Source of the DNA: M3007 sp044347755
Lineage (GTDB): Bacteria > Bacteroidota > Bacteroidia > Chitinophagales > Saprospiraceae
Direction of reading: 5' to 3'
NCBI GenBank assembly: GCA_044347755.1
Contig: JBIKUE010000005.1
Span: forward strand, 1 to 64,000
Length of the DNA: 64,000 bases
This document shows, one piece after another, positions 8,500 through 16,373 of this stretch. The notes below the pieces were generated by a model. It had not been told where the DNA came from, searched no databases, and saw nothing but the letters and a program-made list of their open reading frames with translations. The translations under genes and the position numbers were made by a program. Numbering within the stretch: position 1 is the first letter of the stretch; the number at the start of each line of letters is the position of its first letter.

Positions 8500-9732
8500 C
8501 TAATAATTCGCCTGCATCTGTATCCTTAGGAAGTTGCCTTTCTCGGCGTAATCCGTATCGTAGTTCCAGTATTTTCTGTTACTGATAACATAGGATACTG
8601 TCACTTCCATATTTTTAATGGGCAGCCATTCCAGACCAATTTCCAGTTCATTCATTTTATATTTTCTCGCATCAATTTCATGTTTTTTGGCACCATCAAA
8701 AACCTGATATCGGGCGAAGGGATTAATAGCCCCCTTTCCTAATTTGGTTCGGTAGGATGCTGTGATAAAGCCACCGCTCAACTTTTGGACACTGATGCTA
8801 TCCGTTTGCGGATCAAAAGTTGGGCTCTTGCCAACATTGTATTCTGCCAAAATCCCGAAAGGTTTTTGGTAGAGCACTACTGTGGCTGCCACCCGCTGGT
8901 CGAGATAGGTAAGGTCTGAATTGGTCTTTACCCCTTTGGTAGTAGAAAGCAAGGTAAACTGCCCGGTATAGGCTTGAATACCAGGCTCAATAATCTGATT
9001 ACCAACTTTAAACGGATAGGTAAGACGGGCTACTGCGTGCAGATTATCGTTTGCCTCCGGGCGATTGGTGGTTTGGCCATTATACAAGCCAATGGCAAAA
9101 ATCCCGTAATCACCGGAGCCTTTAAGCGCATCATTGGTCAAGTTTCGATATAGCTCACGGATTTTTTCAGGCGCGAAAAGGAAGAAGGCTCCGAAATCTC
9201 GTTCATTTGGAGCGGCAGAATTCAATGCATCGGATCGGTCCAAAGGAATACGGTTTGAACTAGATTGCAAGTTTTCAAATCCAAATGGAACTTTACTTTG
9301 CCCGATACGCAAACGATATTCCTTCTTTTTGTCCATAGCCCAGTCGAAGTATGCATCCCGCACCTGGAGAAAATGCTTGCTTGTAGCGCTGGCGTCGGCA
9401 GAGTAATCAAACTGAATATACGCAAATAACCGTTCGTGTACATCGCCGCTGAAAATCAGTCGCGCCCGGCGGAAGGAAAAGGTCTGGCCTTTGCCAATAC
9501 TGCGGTCACACTGTTCGCAACGAAGATCGGGATTGGTTTCCAGCAAACGGTTATATCGGAATTGGGCATACCCCCGGAGGCTCAGTTTATCATACCATTT
9601 GGAGGAGGAAGCAGGTTTGCTCGCAGTTGGAGCGGCCTTTTTGGCCAATGAGTCGGCAGGGTTGGTTTGGCCATGTACTTGCAGGCAAATACATACCAAC
9701 GCAACCACCAGCCAGTGGATACGGTGTAACAT
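8500..9732 (-). CDS. phosphate-selective porin O/P family protein
   Basis: The 410-residue product has a signal peptide (ending QVHGQ, residue 22), a short alanine/serine/lysine-rich linker, then an OprO/OprP-type barrel. Family-like features are the first strand LSLRGYAQFRYNR, the FSFRRARLIFSGDV segment, the RIGQSKVPFGFENLQSS segment and the terminal LRIQMQANY. This family forms trimeric outer-membrane channels that favour phosphate or polyphosphate. The gene lies downstream of a PiT phosphate transporter on the same strand, 191 bases away, which supports a role in phosphate uptake. CTTAACTTAAG, similar to a motif upstream of the transporter, lies just upstream of the start (9751-9761). A CxxC pair (CEQCDRS) near residue 72 is unusual for a porin. 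Confidence 0.85.
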   Translation of the reverse strand: MLHRIHWLVVALVCICLQVHGQTNPADSLAKKAAPTASKPASSSKWYDKLSLRGYAQFRYNRLLETNPDLRCEQCDRSIGKGQTFSFRRARLIFSGDVHERLFAYIQFDYSADASATSKHFLQVRDAYFDWAMDKKKEYRLRIGQSKVPFGFENLQSSSNRIPLDRSDALNSAAPNERDFGAFFLFAPEKIRELYRNLTNDALKGSGDYGIFAIGLYNGQTTNRPEANDNLHAVARLTYPFKVGNQIIEPGIQAYTGQFTLLSTTKGVKTNSDLTYLDQRVAATVVLYQKPFGILAEYNVGKSPTFDPQTDSISVQKLSGGFITASYRTKLGKGAINPFARYQVFDGAKKHEIDARKYKMNELEIGLEWLPIKNMEVTVSYVISNRKYWNYDTDYAEKGNFLRIQMQANY

Positions 9733-9750
9733 AGTCAGGTTAGGAACAGA

Positions 9751-9761
9751 CTTAAGTTAAG
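9751..9761 (-). promoter_or_regulatory. CTTAACTTAAG motif upstream of the porin
   Basis: The palindromic 11-mer lies 19 bases before the porin start. A related CTTAACTTTAACTTAA lies upstream of the phosphate transporter. The shape recalls the direct TTAAC-type repeats bound by PhoP/PhoB-class regulators in Bacillus and cyanobacteria. The regulator here is not known. Confidence 0.3.
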
Positions 9762-9780
9762 AAATTGGATACAGAAGCGG

Positions 9781-9922
9781 AGTGTTTGGGTGTCTGTGTA
9801 TTTGAGTGTTTGAGTTGGCGTTGATCTGGGCATTATTGAGAAATGGAGGTCAAGAAAACGTCCAAAATCATTAGCCCAGGCACCCCCACTCAAACACTCG
9901 AAAACTCAGACACTCAAACACT
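9781..9922. repeat. 35-nt imperfect inverted repeat between the transporter and porin genes
   Basis: Arms 9781-9815 and 9888-9922 are near reverse complements built from simple ACTCAAACACT-like units. The right arm ends two bases before the stop codon of the transporter. It could end transcription after the transporter or reduce porin expression relative to it. Its simple repeats resemble other low-complexity palindromes in the window. Confidence 0.6.
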
Positions 9923-9923
9923 T

Positions 9924-11306
9924 CTAAGCAAACATTCGGAACAGATAAAACATGATGGCTGCACCGATAAAAGTTACCGGGAGCGTTAGCAGCCAGGCCA
10001 ATGCAATACTGGTAATCGTCTTTTTACGGAGATTAGATACACCACCTTCGGCAACCATTGTACCGGCAACACCTGAGGAAAGTACGTGGGTGGTGCTGAC
10101 AGGTAGTCCATAATAGCTGCTTACACCAATGGTAGCTGCCGCGCAGAGTTCGGCGCTGGCTCCCTGGGCATAAGTGAGGTGTGATTTGCCAATTTTCTCG
10201 CCAATGGTAACTACGATTCGCTTCCAGCCAACCATAGTGCCCAGGCCAAGGCAAAGTGAGATCAAAACCACTGTCCAGGTGACACGGAATTCATAAGCGC
10301 CTTTAAGTTCTTTAATTTCCGCCTTTGCAACTTTTGCCGGTTCACCTTTCAATGTCTCCGCCTTGAGTGCGGATTCCAATTTTTTATTGAAAGACTGAAC
10401 AGCTTTACGCATCGCAAAAACAGATGCTTTATCGGCAGCTTTAAAAGAATCTAGCTGGACAACCATTTTCCGGCATTCCTTGGCCAAAGGCTCCAGGTGC
10501 AAACTATCACTGGCCATAGCCTGATTCAGAGACATCTCTATTTTTTGGATATTTGCTCTGGGGCCGGCGGGGTCAAAATGCGGCGCCAAAGCAAACTGCA
10601 TTGGCATAAATGCAATCAATACGACCATCAACAAACCAACCCCTTTCTGTCCATCATTATTACCGTGGAAGTAACTAACCAGCGTGCAGGTTGCAATCAA
10701 AATGGCTCTAATCCAAGTGGGTGGGGCCTTTTTGGTTTCGTCGGGCGATTTGAATATGGTTTTTTTCTTAACCGTTGCCCTAAGCAGGAACATCAAAAGA
10801 ATGGCCATTGCAAAACCGAAAAGTGGGGAAATCAATAGAGACATACCCACGTCCTTGGCTTTATCCCAGTTAGGACCAACCCCTCCGTGCACGGAATAAA
10901 ATGCAAAACCTCCGCCGAGGAGCGACCCAATCATGGTGTGCGAGCTGGAGCAAGGAATTCCAAAATACCAGGTACCCAGATTCCAGGCAATTGCTGTGAA
11001 CAGAATGGCAAGCACCATGGCAATGTTCTCATTCAACGGTATGGTCATCATATCGTTGAGCGGCATGAGCTTAATCATACCCATAGCCACCGCAATGCCT
11101 CCGAACATGGCTCCAAGGAAATTCCAAAATCCCGACCAGATAACGGCAAATACAGGAGGTAAAGTTTTAGTGTAGATAACAGTTGCTACTGCATTGGCAG
11201 TATCGTGGAAGCCATTGATTGCTTCAAAGGCGCAAACTGCAACCAAACAAACAATGAGAAGGAGAGAAGCATTCACAGACAAATCTGCGATGAAACCCAG
11301 CATCAT
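9924..11306 (-). CDS. pit: inorganic phosphate transporter, PiT family
   Basis: A 460-residue inner-membrane protein imports phosphate with a cation. Both family signature regions are present: GFHDTANAVATVIYTK near residue 32 and SYFHGNNDGQKGVGLL near 210, plus a late copy around GLPVSTTHVLSSGVAG. Membrane helices flank a large soluble loop (about 235-335) rich in lysine, alanine and glutamate. That loop is longer than in minimal PiT proteins, and its role is unknown. The porin gene follows on the same strand. The 236-base upstream gap holds a TTAACTT-repeat motif and a perfect 16-bp palindrome that could be regulatory sites. Confidence 0.9.
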   Translation of the reverse strand: MMLGFIADLSVNASLLLIVCLVAVCAFEAINGFHDTANAVATVIYTKTLPPVFAVIWSGFWNFLGAMFGGIAVAMGMIKLMPLNDMMTIPLNENIAMVLAILFTAIAWNLGTWYFGIPCSSSHTMIGSLLGGGFAFYSVHGGVGPNWDKAKDVGMSLLISPLFGFAMAILLMFLLRATVKKKTIFKSPDETKKAPPTWIRAILIATCTLVSYFHGNNDGQKGVGLLMVVLIAFMPMQFALAPHFDPAGPRANIQKIEMSLNQAMASDSLHLEPLAKECRKMVVQLDSFKAADKASVFAMRKAVQSFNKKLESALKAETLKGEPAKVAKAEIKELKGAYEFRVTWTVVLISLCLGLGTMVGWKRIVVTIGEKIGKSHLTYAQGASAELCAAATIGVSSYYGLPVSTTHVLSSGVAGTMVAEGGVSNLRKKTITSIALAWLLTLPVTFIGAAIMFYLFRMFA

Positions 11307-11334
11307 AGGGATAGATGTTTAGTAGTTAAAAAAT

Positions 11335-11350
11335 AATCTGAATTCAGATT
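11335..11350. promoter_or_regulatory. 16-bp perfect palindrome upstream of the phosphate transporter
   Basis: AATCTGAATTCAGATT is its own reverse complement and lies 29 bases before the transporter start. Its position between a possible promoter and the start fits an operator or a short leader hairpin. No regulator was identified. Confidence 0.35.
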
Positions 11351-11461
11351 CTAAAGTTACTCCTTTTGGCAAAACTTAAAACCTGCAAGCCAGAAAAAAC
11401 GAGGTTAGGAAACTCAAGGCAAAATTAGATTTGAGAGAGGTCGAATACCGTCATTTTAATA

Positions 11462-11478
11462 TTAAGTTAAAGTTAAGT
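11462..11478 (-). promoter_or_regulatory. candidate Pho-box-like TTAACTT repeats
   Basis: Read on the minus strand the site is CTTAACTTTAACTTAAT, two or three TTAACTT-like steps about 6 bases apart, roughly 155 bases upstream of the phosphate transporter. Direct TTAAC-type repeats are known PhoP/PhoB-class sites in other phyla. Assigning this to phosphate control in a Bacteroidota genome is inference. Confidence 0.3.
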
Positions 11479-11542
11479 TTGTAAAAACAGTAATACTTTT
11501 ATTAGCTTTTTACCCTAAATTATGTTGTTATAAAGTCAAAAA

Positions 11543-13453
11543 TCACTCTCCGTTCAATATCGGCAACAAAACTTCCACCTTTGTACCGGATCGGTTTCCA
11601 TTGGTTAAATCTGCCAAATCATAAATCTGAATAAAATTATCTCCCGGCCGTTGCTGGATTTGATGAAGTAACATCAGGCGCTCATTCGTAATTTCCATGC
11701 CTCTGGATCGGTGTTTTTGGAACCCTGCGCCAGCCTGGGCAGCTTGTTTTTCCCGCCCCTTGTTGATCCCTACCCCATCGTCTTCAATGGTGCACCGCAA
11801 CAGGTTTTCATCATCCGGCATTACTTCAAACCGAATAATCAATCTGCCTTCCTGTCGTGGTCGCAATCCATGTTCAATGGCATTTTCTACAAATGGCTGA
11901 ACGATCATGGTAGGCACAAACAACTCATCCAGCTCCTCATTTTTGGGAGCAATGACTTGAAAATCCAGCCGATCACGGAATCTGAGTTTCCGGTTGATAT
12001 CCAGGTATCTTTCCAAAAACTCTATTTCCTGTTCCAACGACACCTCTTCCAGTTCAGAATATTCGAGGGTATGCCGCATCATTTTGGCAAATTTAGCCAA
12101 ATACGATTCCGCTTCTGCATTTCTGCCTGAAGTAACCAGACCTTGGATGGCATTCAGGGAATTGAACATGAAGTGAGGATTCATTTGAGCACGTAGTGCA
12201 CGCAATTGTAATCCGGCCACCCGTAATCTGGCTATTTTACTTTCCTGCCTGCTGCGCTCCAATTGATGCCGGGCTTCAATTTCCTGACGCTCATTATCCC
12301 GCAGCCGGTTGAAAAAAGTCTGATTTAGTTCTGTTACCATCCTTTGCCACTCATAGGCTTTTTGGTAATTGCCTGCACTTTCATACAAGGAAGCCAGTTT
12401 TTGGCTTACCTGTGCTAAATGGTAATAATCGCCACCTTTTTTGCCTATTTCCCATGCGCGGAGATAATGTCGTTCCGCTTCTGTAACATCGTTTAATTGG
12501 AAATACAATCCGGCACTCCAGCTTTCAATTTTAGAGAGGTTCGTAAAATCCGAGGGTTTTTCAGGCGGGTCGTAATCCGAAGCTGCCTGTCCAAACAAGT
12601 TAAATGCTTTGGGTGCATTTCCGGCCAGTGTAGCCAAAATACCCAGATTACTAAGCGCCAGCGTTTTAGCCCCTGCTTCGCCGGCGCCAGCAACATTCAG
12701 CACTTTTTCAAAGTGCAACTGAGCAAGATCCTGCTCATTTCTGGCCAACGCCGCTCGTCCGGCATTCAGGTAATGCCAGGCCAAACGAGGACGGAGATTA
12801 TACTTCTCTACAATTGGCAGAATACTACGGTAAGCTTCCTGGCTTTTTTCTTCCTCTCCAAGATATTCATACAACTCTCCCAATCCACTCAATGTCAATG
12901 TTTTAATATACCAATCCTTGAGTTTAGCATTTTTTTCATCCAGATCAAGCAAGTCCTTTTCGGCCTCCATCAAACAATCGAGCGCCTTTCTGGGACTGGC
13001 AAAATGCAGATAAAAAAAGCCTTCTCTACAGGAAACATGGGCGCGCAAGCGTGAAGGTGCATCTTCACCCAGGTATCGCTTTGCACGTTCTATTGCATCT
13101 TCAGCCGCAGGCCAATCCCGTTGGTTAAGGTGTGTAGCGGCAATGTCAGCCCAAATCTCTGCCAGTGCCCAGTTATCAACCAGGCTTTCCAAAACAGCAA
13201 CAGCCTGTCGGGCATGATTCAGAGACTGCTCATAGCGGTACCATTGATTTTCCAGAAAGGCAGCACTTCGATGATAGGACAGACGTACATCAAACGGACT
13301 GCGAGGATTAATCAGCCGACCCAGTTCCGTTAAAGCATACTGTGATTGTTCAAAATCAGTGAATGCCCAACGCGACAAATTATCGGTCAAACGTCGTAGC
13401 AGGGCGCCATCGTCTGGAAGGTTGGATTTTGAAGATTGGGCTAAACTTTGCAT
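11543..13453 (-). CDS. soluble TPR-containing LytS-type sensor histidine kinase
   Basis: The 636-residue product has an all-helical N-terminal half (about 50-390) with TPR-like repeats (for example LAQLHFEKVLN, AERHYLRAWEIGKKG, YQKAYEWQRM). A short coiled coil at about 380-420 leads to the His_kinase domain with H427 in RAQMNPHFMFNSLNAIQ. The ATPase follows, with N524 (VENAIEHG) and the G-box EDDGVGI at about 557-563. There is no signal peptide or membrane helix, whereas related Bacteroidota kinases usually carry both. It therefore probably senses a cytoplasmic cue or partner through the TPRs. It follows a LytTR regulator by 55 bases on the same strand, and the two form a two-component pair. 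Confidence 0.9.
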   Translation of the reverse strand: MQSLAQSSKSNLPDDGALLRRLTDNLSRWAFTDFEQSQYALTELGRLINPRSPFDVRLSYHRSAAFLENQWYRYEQSLNHARQAVAVLESLVDNWALAEIWADIAATHLNQRDWPAAEDAIERAKRYLGEDAPSRLRAHVSCREGFFYLHFASPRKALDCLMEAEKDLLDLDEKNAKLKDWYIKTLTLSGLGELYEYLGEEEKSQEAYRSILPIVEKYNLRPRLAWHYLNAGRAALARNEQDLAQLHFEKVLNVAGAGEAGAKTLALSNLGILATLAGNAPKAFNLFGQAASDYDPPEKPSDFTNLSKIESWSAGLYFQLNDVTEAERHYLRAWEIGKKGGDYYHLAQVSQKLASLYESAGNYQKAYEWQRMVTELNQTFFNRLRDNERQEIEARHQLERSRQESKIARLRVAGLQLRALRAQMNPHFMFNSLNAIQGLVTSGRNAEAESYLAKFAKMMRHTLEYSELEEVSLEQEIEFLERYLDINRKLRFRDRLDFQVIAPKNEELDELFVPTMIVQPFVENAIEHGLRPRQEGRLIIRFEVMPDDENLLRCTIEDDGVGINKGREKQAAQAGAGFQKHRSRGMEITNERLMLLHQIQQRPGDNFIQIYDLADLTNGNRSGTKVEVLLPILNGE

Positions 13454-13508
13454 AAAGGAACAAAGTTAGGTATAATGCACTCAGGATGCATACAATGGAG
13501 CCCAAAAC

Positions 13509-14285
13509 TCACACGGCTGGTACACTCCGGCCGAGTTTTTCCATGACATAAAGTTTGTGACTCCGTCCTATAGGCAAGGTTCGGCCGGCAATTTCAACCT
13601 CAGCGGCTGAAAAAGATTCAATCTTGTCGATGGCTACCATAAAAGATCGGTGAATGCGCAAAAAATTATCTGAGCGCATCAATTCTTCCAATTCTCCTAA
13701 CTGGTAGTGCGTGTGGTAGGATTTTGATTTCGTTACAATGGAAACCGAATCTTTCAAGCTTTCAATGTATAAAATCTCGTCGAGATAAATTTTGACCGAG
13801 CGCTTGCTTACGGTAAAAAAGTAATACGGACGGATGAGATGCTCAGCCGGTTTTGAGACTATGGCATCTGCGTGTTTTTGAGGTTTCAATAGTTTATTAA
13901 CAGCCTTGGCATACCGGGCAAACTCAATAGGTTTGAGCAAGTAGTCTGTTACCTGATGTTCAAAGCCTTCCACTGCATACTGGTGATAAGCAGAGGTAAT
14001 GATCACCCGTGGTTGATGCAGAAGTGTTTTGAGGAACTCAAGCCCGTTAAGTTTTGGCAGGTTGATGTCTAAAAACATGACATCCACCGGATTTTGGCGC
14101 ACCACATCCAATGCCTTGATGGCGTCGTAACAAATATGGGTCAACTCCAAAAAAGGCGTTTGATGCACATATTCCGCCAATATTTCGGCAGCCAGTGGTT
14201 CATCCTCAACAATAATGCATTTTAGCGGCTGGCTCAAAGGTGAATTAGGAAAGGGTGAACTTGATGTTGTTGTAGACATAACCAA
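13509..14285 (-). CDS. LytTR-family response regulator
   Basis: The 258-residue product has a receiver domain at about 20-135: acidic pair ED at 27-28, phospho-acceptor D73 in VMFLDINLPKLNG, T/S near ITSAYH and K118 in YLLKPIEF. A linker follows, then a LytTR DNA-binding domain at about 155-255 (YFFTVSKRSVKIYLDEILYI, FLRIHRSFMVAIDKI). Such regulators bind direct repeats as dimers. The start may be this ATG or the one two codons later. The partner kinase gene follows 55 bases downstream. The targets are unknown, and no obvious output operon is adjacent. Confidence 0.92.
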   Translation of the reverse strand: MVMSTTTSSSPFPNSPLSQPLKCIIVEDEPLAAEILAEYVHQTPFLELTHICYDAIKALDVVRQNPVDVMFLDINLPKLNGLEFLKTLLHQPRVIITSAYHQYAVEGFEHQVTDYLLKPIEFARYAKAVNKLLKPQKHADAIVSKPAEHLIRPYYFFTVSKRSVKIYLDEILYIESLKDSVSIVTKSKSYHTHYQLGELEELMRSDNFLRIHRSFMVAIDKIESFSAAEVEIAGRTLPIGRSHKLYVMEKLGRSVPAV

Positions 14286-14413
14286 AATCTGATCAGTTAT
14301 AAGCGGTCAAAATTACAAAAAACACATGGATTTTGAGGGCAGGCTTTCGACAAAGACCGCGGCTAACCTGTCTATATACGCTTTTTAGCTGGAAATACAG
14401 CTTCACACAATAA

Positions 14414-14449
14414 AAAGACCGTGTGAGAAATGGCTCCCACACGGTCTTT
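14414..14449 (-). terminator. rho-independent-like terminator of kbl
   Basis: A 12-bp stem (14414-14425 with 14438-14449, arm AAAGACCGTGTG) with a 12-base loop lies 27 bases after the kbl stop. On the minus strand it is followed by T residues. Confidence 0.75.
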
Positions 14450-14476
14450 ACTAAAAAATTACATGTTCAATGGCAT

Positions 14477-15667
14477 TCATTTCAATACACCTAATTCTTT
14501 GCCCACTTTGGTAAAGGCTGCAACTGCGCGCTCCAAATGGTGCTGATCATGGGCAGCCGAAAGCTGAACACGAATCCTTGCCTTGCCCTGAGGAACTACC
14601 GGGAAGAAGAACCCAATGACATAGATCCCTTCTGTCAGGAGCCGTGCTGCAAATTGCTGAGCGAGCGGTGCATCATATAGCATGATCGGAACAATTGGGT
14701 GCTCGCCCGGAATGATGTCGAAACCTGCCGCCGTCATGGCGCTACGGAAATATTGGGTATTGCGTTCGAGTTTATCCCGAAGTGCGGTACTGGAGCTCAG
14801 CAGATCGAGCACTTTAATGCTTGCCCCTACAATACTCGGCGCTACTGTATTGGAGAACAGATATGGGCGTGAACGCTGACGTAAAATTTCCACAATTTCC
14901 TTTTTGGCAGATGTAAAACCACCACTTGCGCCTCCCAATGCTTTGCCCAGCGTTCCGGTAACAATATCAATCCGATCCATCACGCCGCGATATTCATGGG
15001 TACCTCGTCCGGTTTTCCCCAAAAATCCTGAAGCATGGCATTCATCAATGCCAACCATGGCTTCATAGCGATCGGCCAGGTCACAAATTTTGTCAAGCTG
15101 GGCGATGGTGCCATCCATGGAAAAAGCGCCGTCTGTAAAAATCAGCTTTCTGCGGGCTCCGGCAGCTTCTTTCAGGCATTCCTCCAATGAATTCATATCA
15201 TTATGCTTGTAACGAAAGCGTTTGGCTTTACACAAGCGGATACCATCGATAATACTGGCATGGTTCAACTCATCGCTGATGATGGCATCCTCCTCCCCCA
15301 GAAGTGGTTCAAAGAGTCCTCCATTAGCATCGAATGCTGCGGCATACAGAATGGTGTCTTCCATGCCCAGAAACGTGGCTAACTTTTGCTCCAGTTCCTT
15401 GTGAATATCCTGTGTTCCGCAAATAAAGCGAACACTGGATAGTCCATATCCATGGGTACGAATGGCTTCAATCGCTGCTTCAATTACCTGTGGATGACTA
15501 CTCAGTCCCAGGTAGTTGTTGGCACAAAAATTCAACACCTCTTCCTGTGCGGTGGTATCAATGACCGGCCCTTGCGGTGAGGTAATAATGCGTTCTTGTT
15601 TGTACAAGCCGGCATCTTTAATGCCCTGGATTTCAGCTTGTAAGGAAGATTTTACATTAGAAAACAT
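14477..15667 (-). CDS. kbl: glycine C-acetyltransferase (2-amino-3-ketobutyrate CoA ligase)
   Basis: The enzyme joins acetyl-CoA and glycine, or in reverse cleaves 2-amino-3-ketobutyrate in threonine breakdown. It is a 396-residue, cytoplasmic, PLP-dependent alpha-oxoamine synthase, the usual length. Visible family features are N50-Y52 in CANNYLGLSSHP, SVRFICGTQDIHKELE, D208xxH211 (VGIDECHASG) and the PLP lysine K242 in GTLGKALGGASGG. The partner gene tdh is not next to it. The neighbouring histidine phosphatase gene lies 48 bases upstream on the same strand. Related members make other aminoketones, but SVRFICGTQDIHKELE matches the Kbl branch. Confidence 0.93.
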   Translation of the reverse strand: MFSNVKSSLQAEIQGIKDAGLYKQERIITSPQGPVIDTTAQEEVLNFCANNYLGLSSHPQVIEAAIEAIRTHGYGLSSVRFICGTQDIHKELEQKLATFLGMEDTILYAAAFDANGGLFEPLLGEEDAIISDELNHASIIDGIRLCKAKRFRYKHNDMNSLEECLKEAAGARRKLIFTDGAFSMDGTIAQLDKICDLADRYEAMVGIDECHASGFLGKTGRGTHEYRGVMDRIDIVTGTLGKALGGASGGFTSAKKEIVEILRQRSRPYLFSNTVAPSIVGASIKVLDLLSSSTALRDKLERNTQYFRSAMTAAGFDIIPGEHPIVPIMLYDAPLAQQFAARLLTEGIYVIGFFFPVVPQGKARIRVQLSAAHDQHHLERAVAAFTKVGKELGVLK

Positions 15668-15715
15668 ACAGTTGTGCGGTTATTTTATGGAAAGGAAAGC
15701 ATTTATTTGAAACGC

Positions 15716-16351
15716 TCAATAGCGTAGTTCTTTGATTTCTGTTTTCCCAACACCCTGTGAAGCCACCACATAAAACCGGCCATAATCTTGTTCCGGAATA
15801 TGATCGTAGTCTAAACTTTCAGATAATTGGTTGAGCAGTTGAGGAATGGTTTGCTGATGCCCGATCACCAGGTTTTTTTTGCCTTTTTCGTGTTCCAGCA
15901 ATTCAGATATCCATGCTTCTTGTTTATCCGGCCGATAAGAAATAACTGGAGGCGTCTGGCCTCGGCGCTGAACAGGTTCAGCGGTTAATTGCGCTCTGCG
16001 ACTTGGTGTGGCATATACGGAATCCAGGCCTGCCTCTGCCAAAATCCTGCCCAGACGTTCAGCTCTGGCCGCACCTTCAGCCGTTAAAGAAGGATCTCGC
16101 GGATCATCTTTTGCTTTATCTGCATGACGAACAATAAAGATATGTATCCACGCAGGGTCGCCCCAATGCGGAATTGACTCTGTAGTGCCATCGGCAAAGG
16201 TGCATAGTCCGTTTTTAACCGCTTGCAAATAATTAAACGACTCCACTTGTTGATTGGATTTACAGGTGGTGAAAATGAAGAGCAAAGGTGCAATAAAAAT
16301 GTTCCAGTATAAACAACCGGACCTGAAACATCTTGTGGAGAAAAATTCCAT
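15716..16351 (-). CDS. histidine phosphatase family protein, probably membrane-anchored or lipoprotein
   Basis: This 211-residue protein has the phosphoglycerate-mutase-like fold signature: IFIVRHADKAKDDPRDPSLTA with the catalytic RH, then LTAEGAARAERLGRIL, a second basic site in YATPSRRAQLTAEP, and LVIGHQQTIPQLL with the late catalytic His. The N-terminus (hydrophobic LYWNIFIAPLLFIFTTCKSN) could be a signal with a loose lipobox ending at Cys, so export is likely. The substrate is unknown. The start is only 22 bases from the divergent subtilase-like gene, so the two promoters would have to overlap or lie inside the genes. Confidence 0.82.
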   Translation of the reverse strand: MEFFSTRCFRSGCLYWNIFIAPLLFIFTTCKSNQQVESFNYLQAVKNGLCTFADGTTESIPHWGDPAWIHIFIVRHADKAKDDPRDPSLTAEGAARAERLGRILAEAGLDSVYATPSRRAQLTAEPVQRRGQTPPVISYRPDKQEAWISELLEHEKGKKNLVIGHQQTIPQLLNQLSESLDYDHIPEQDYGRFYVVASQGVGKTEIKELRY

Positions 16352-16373
16352 TTGCTGGATTATGTTTGCAGAT

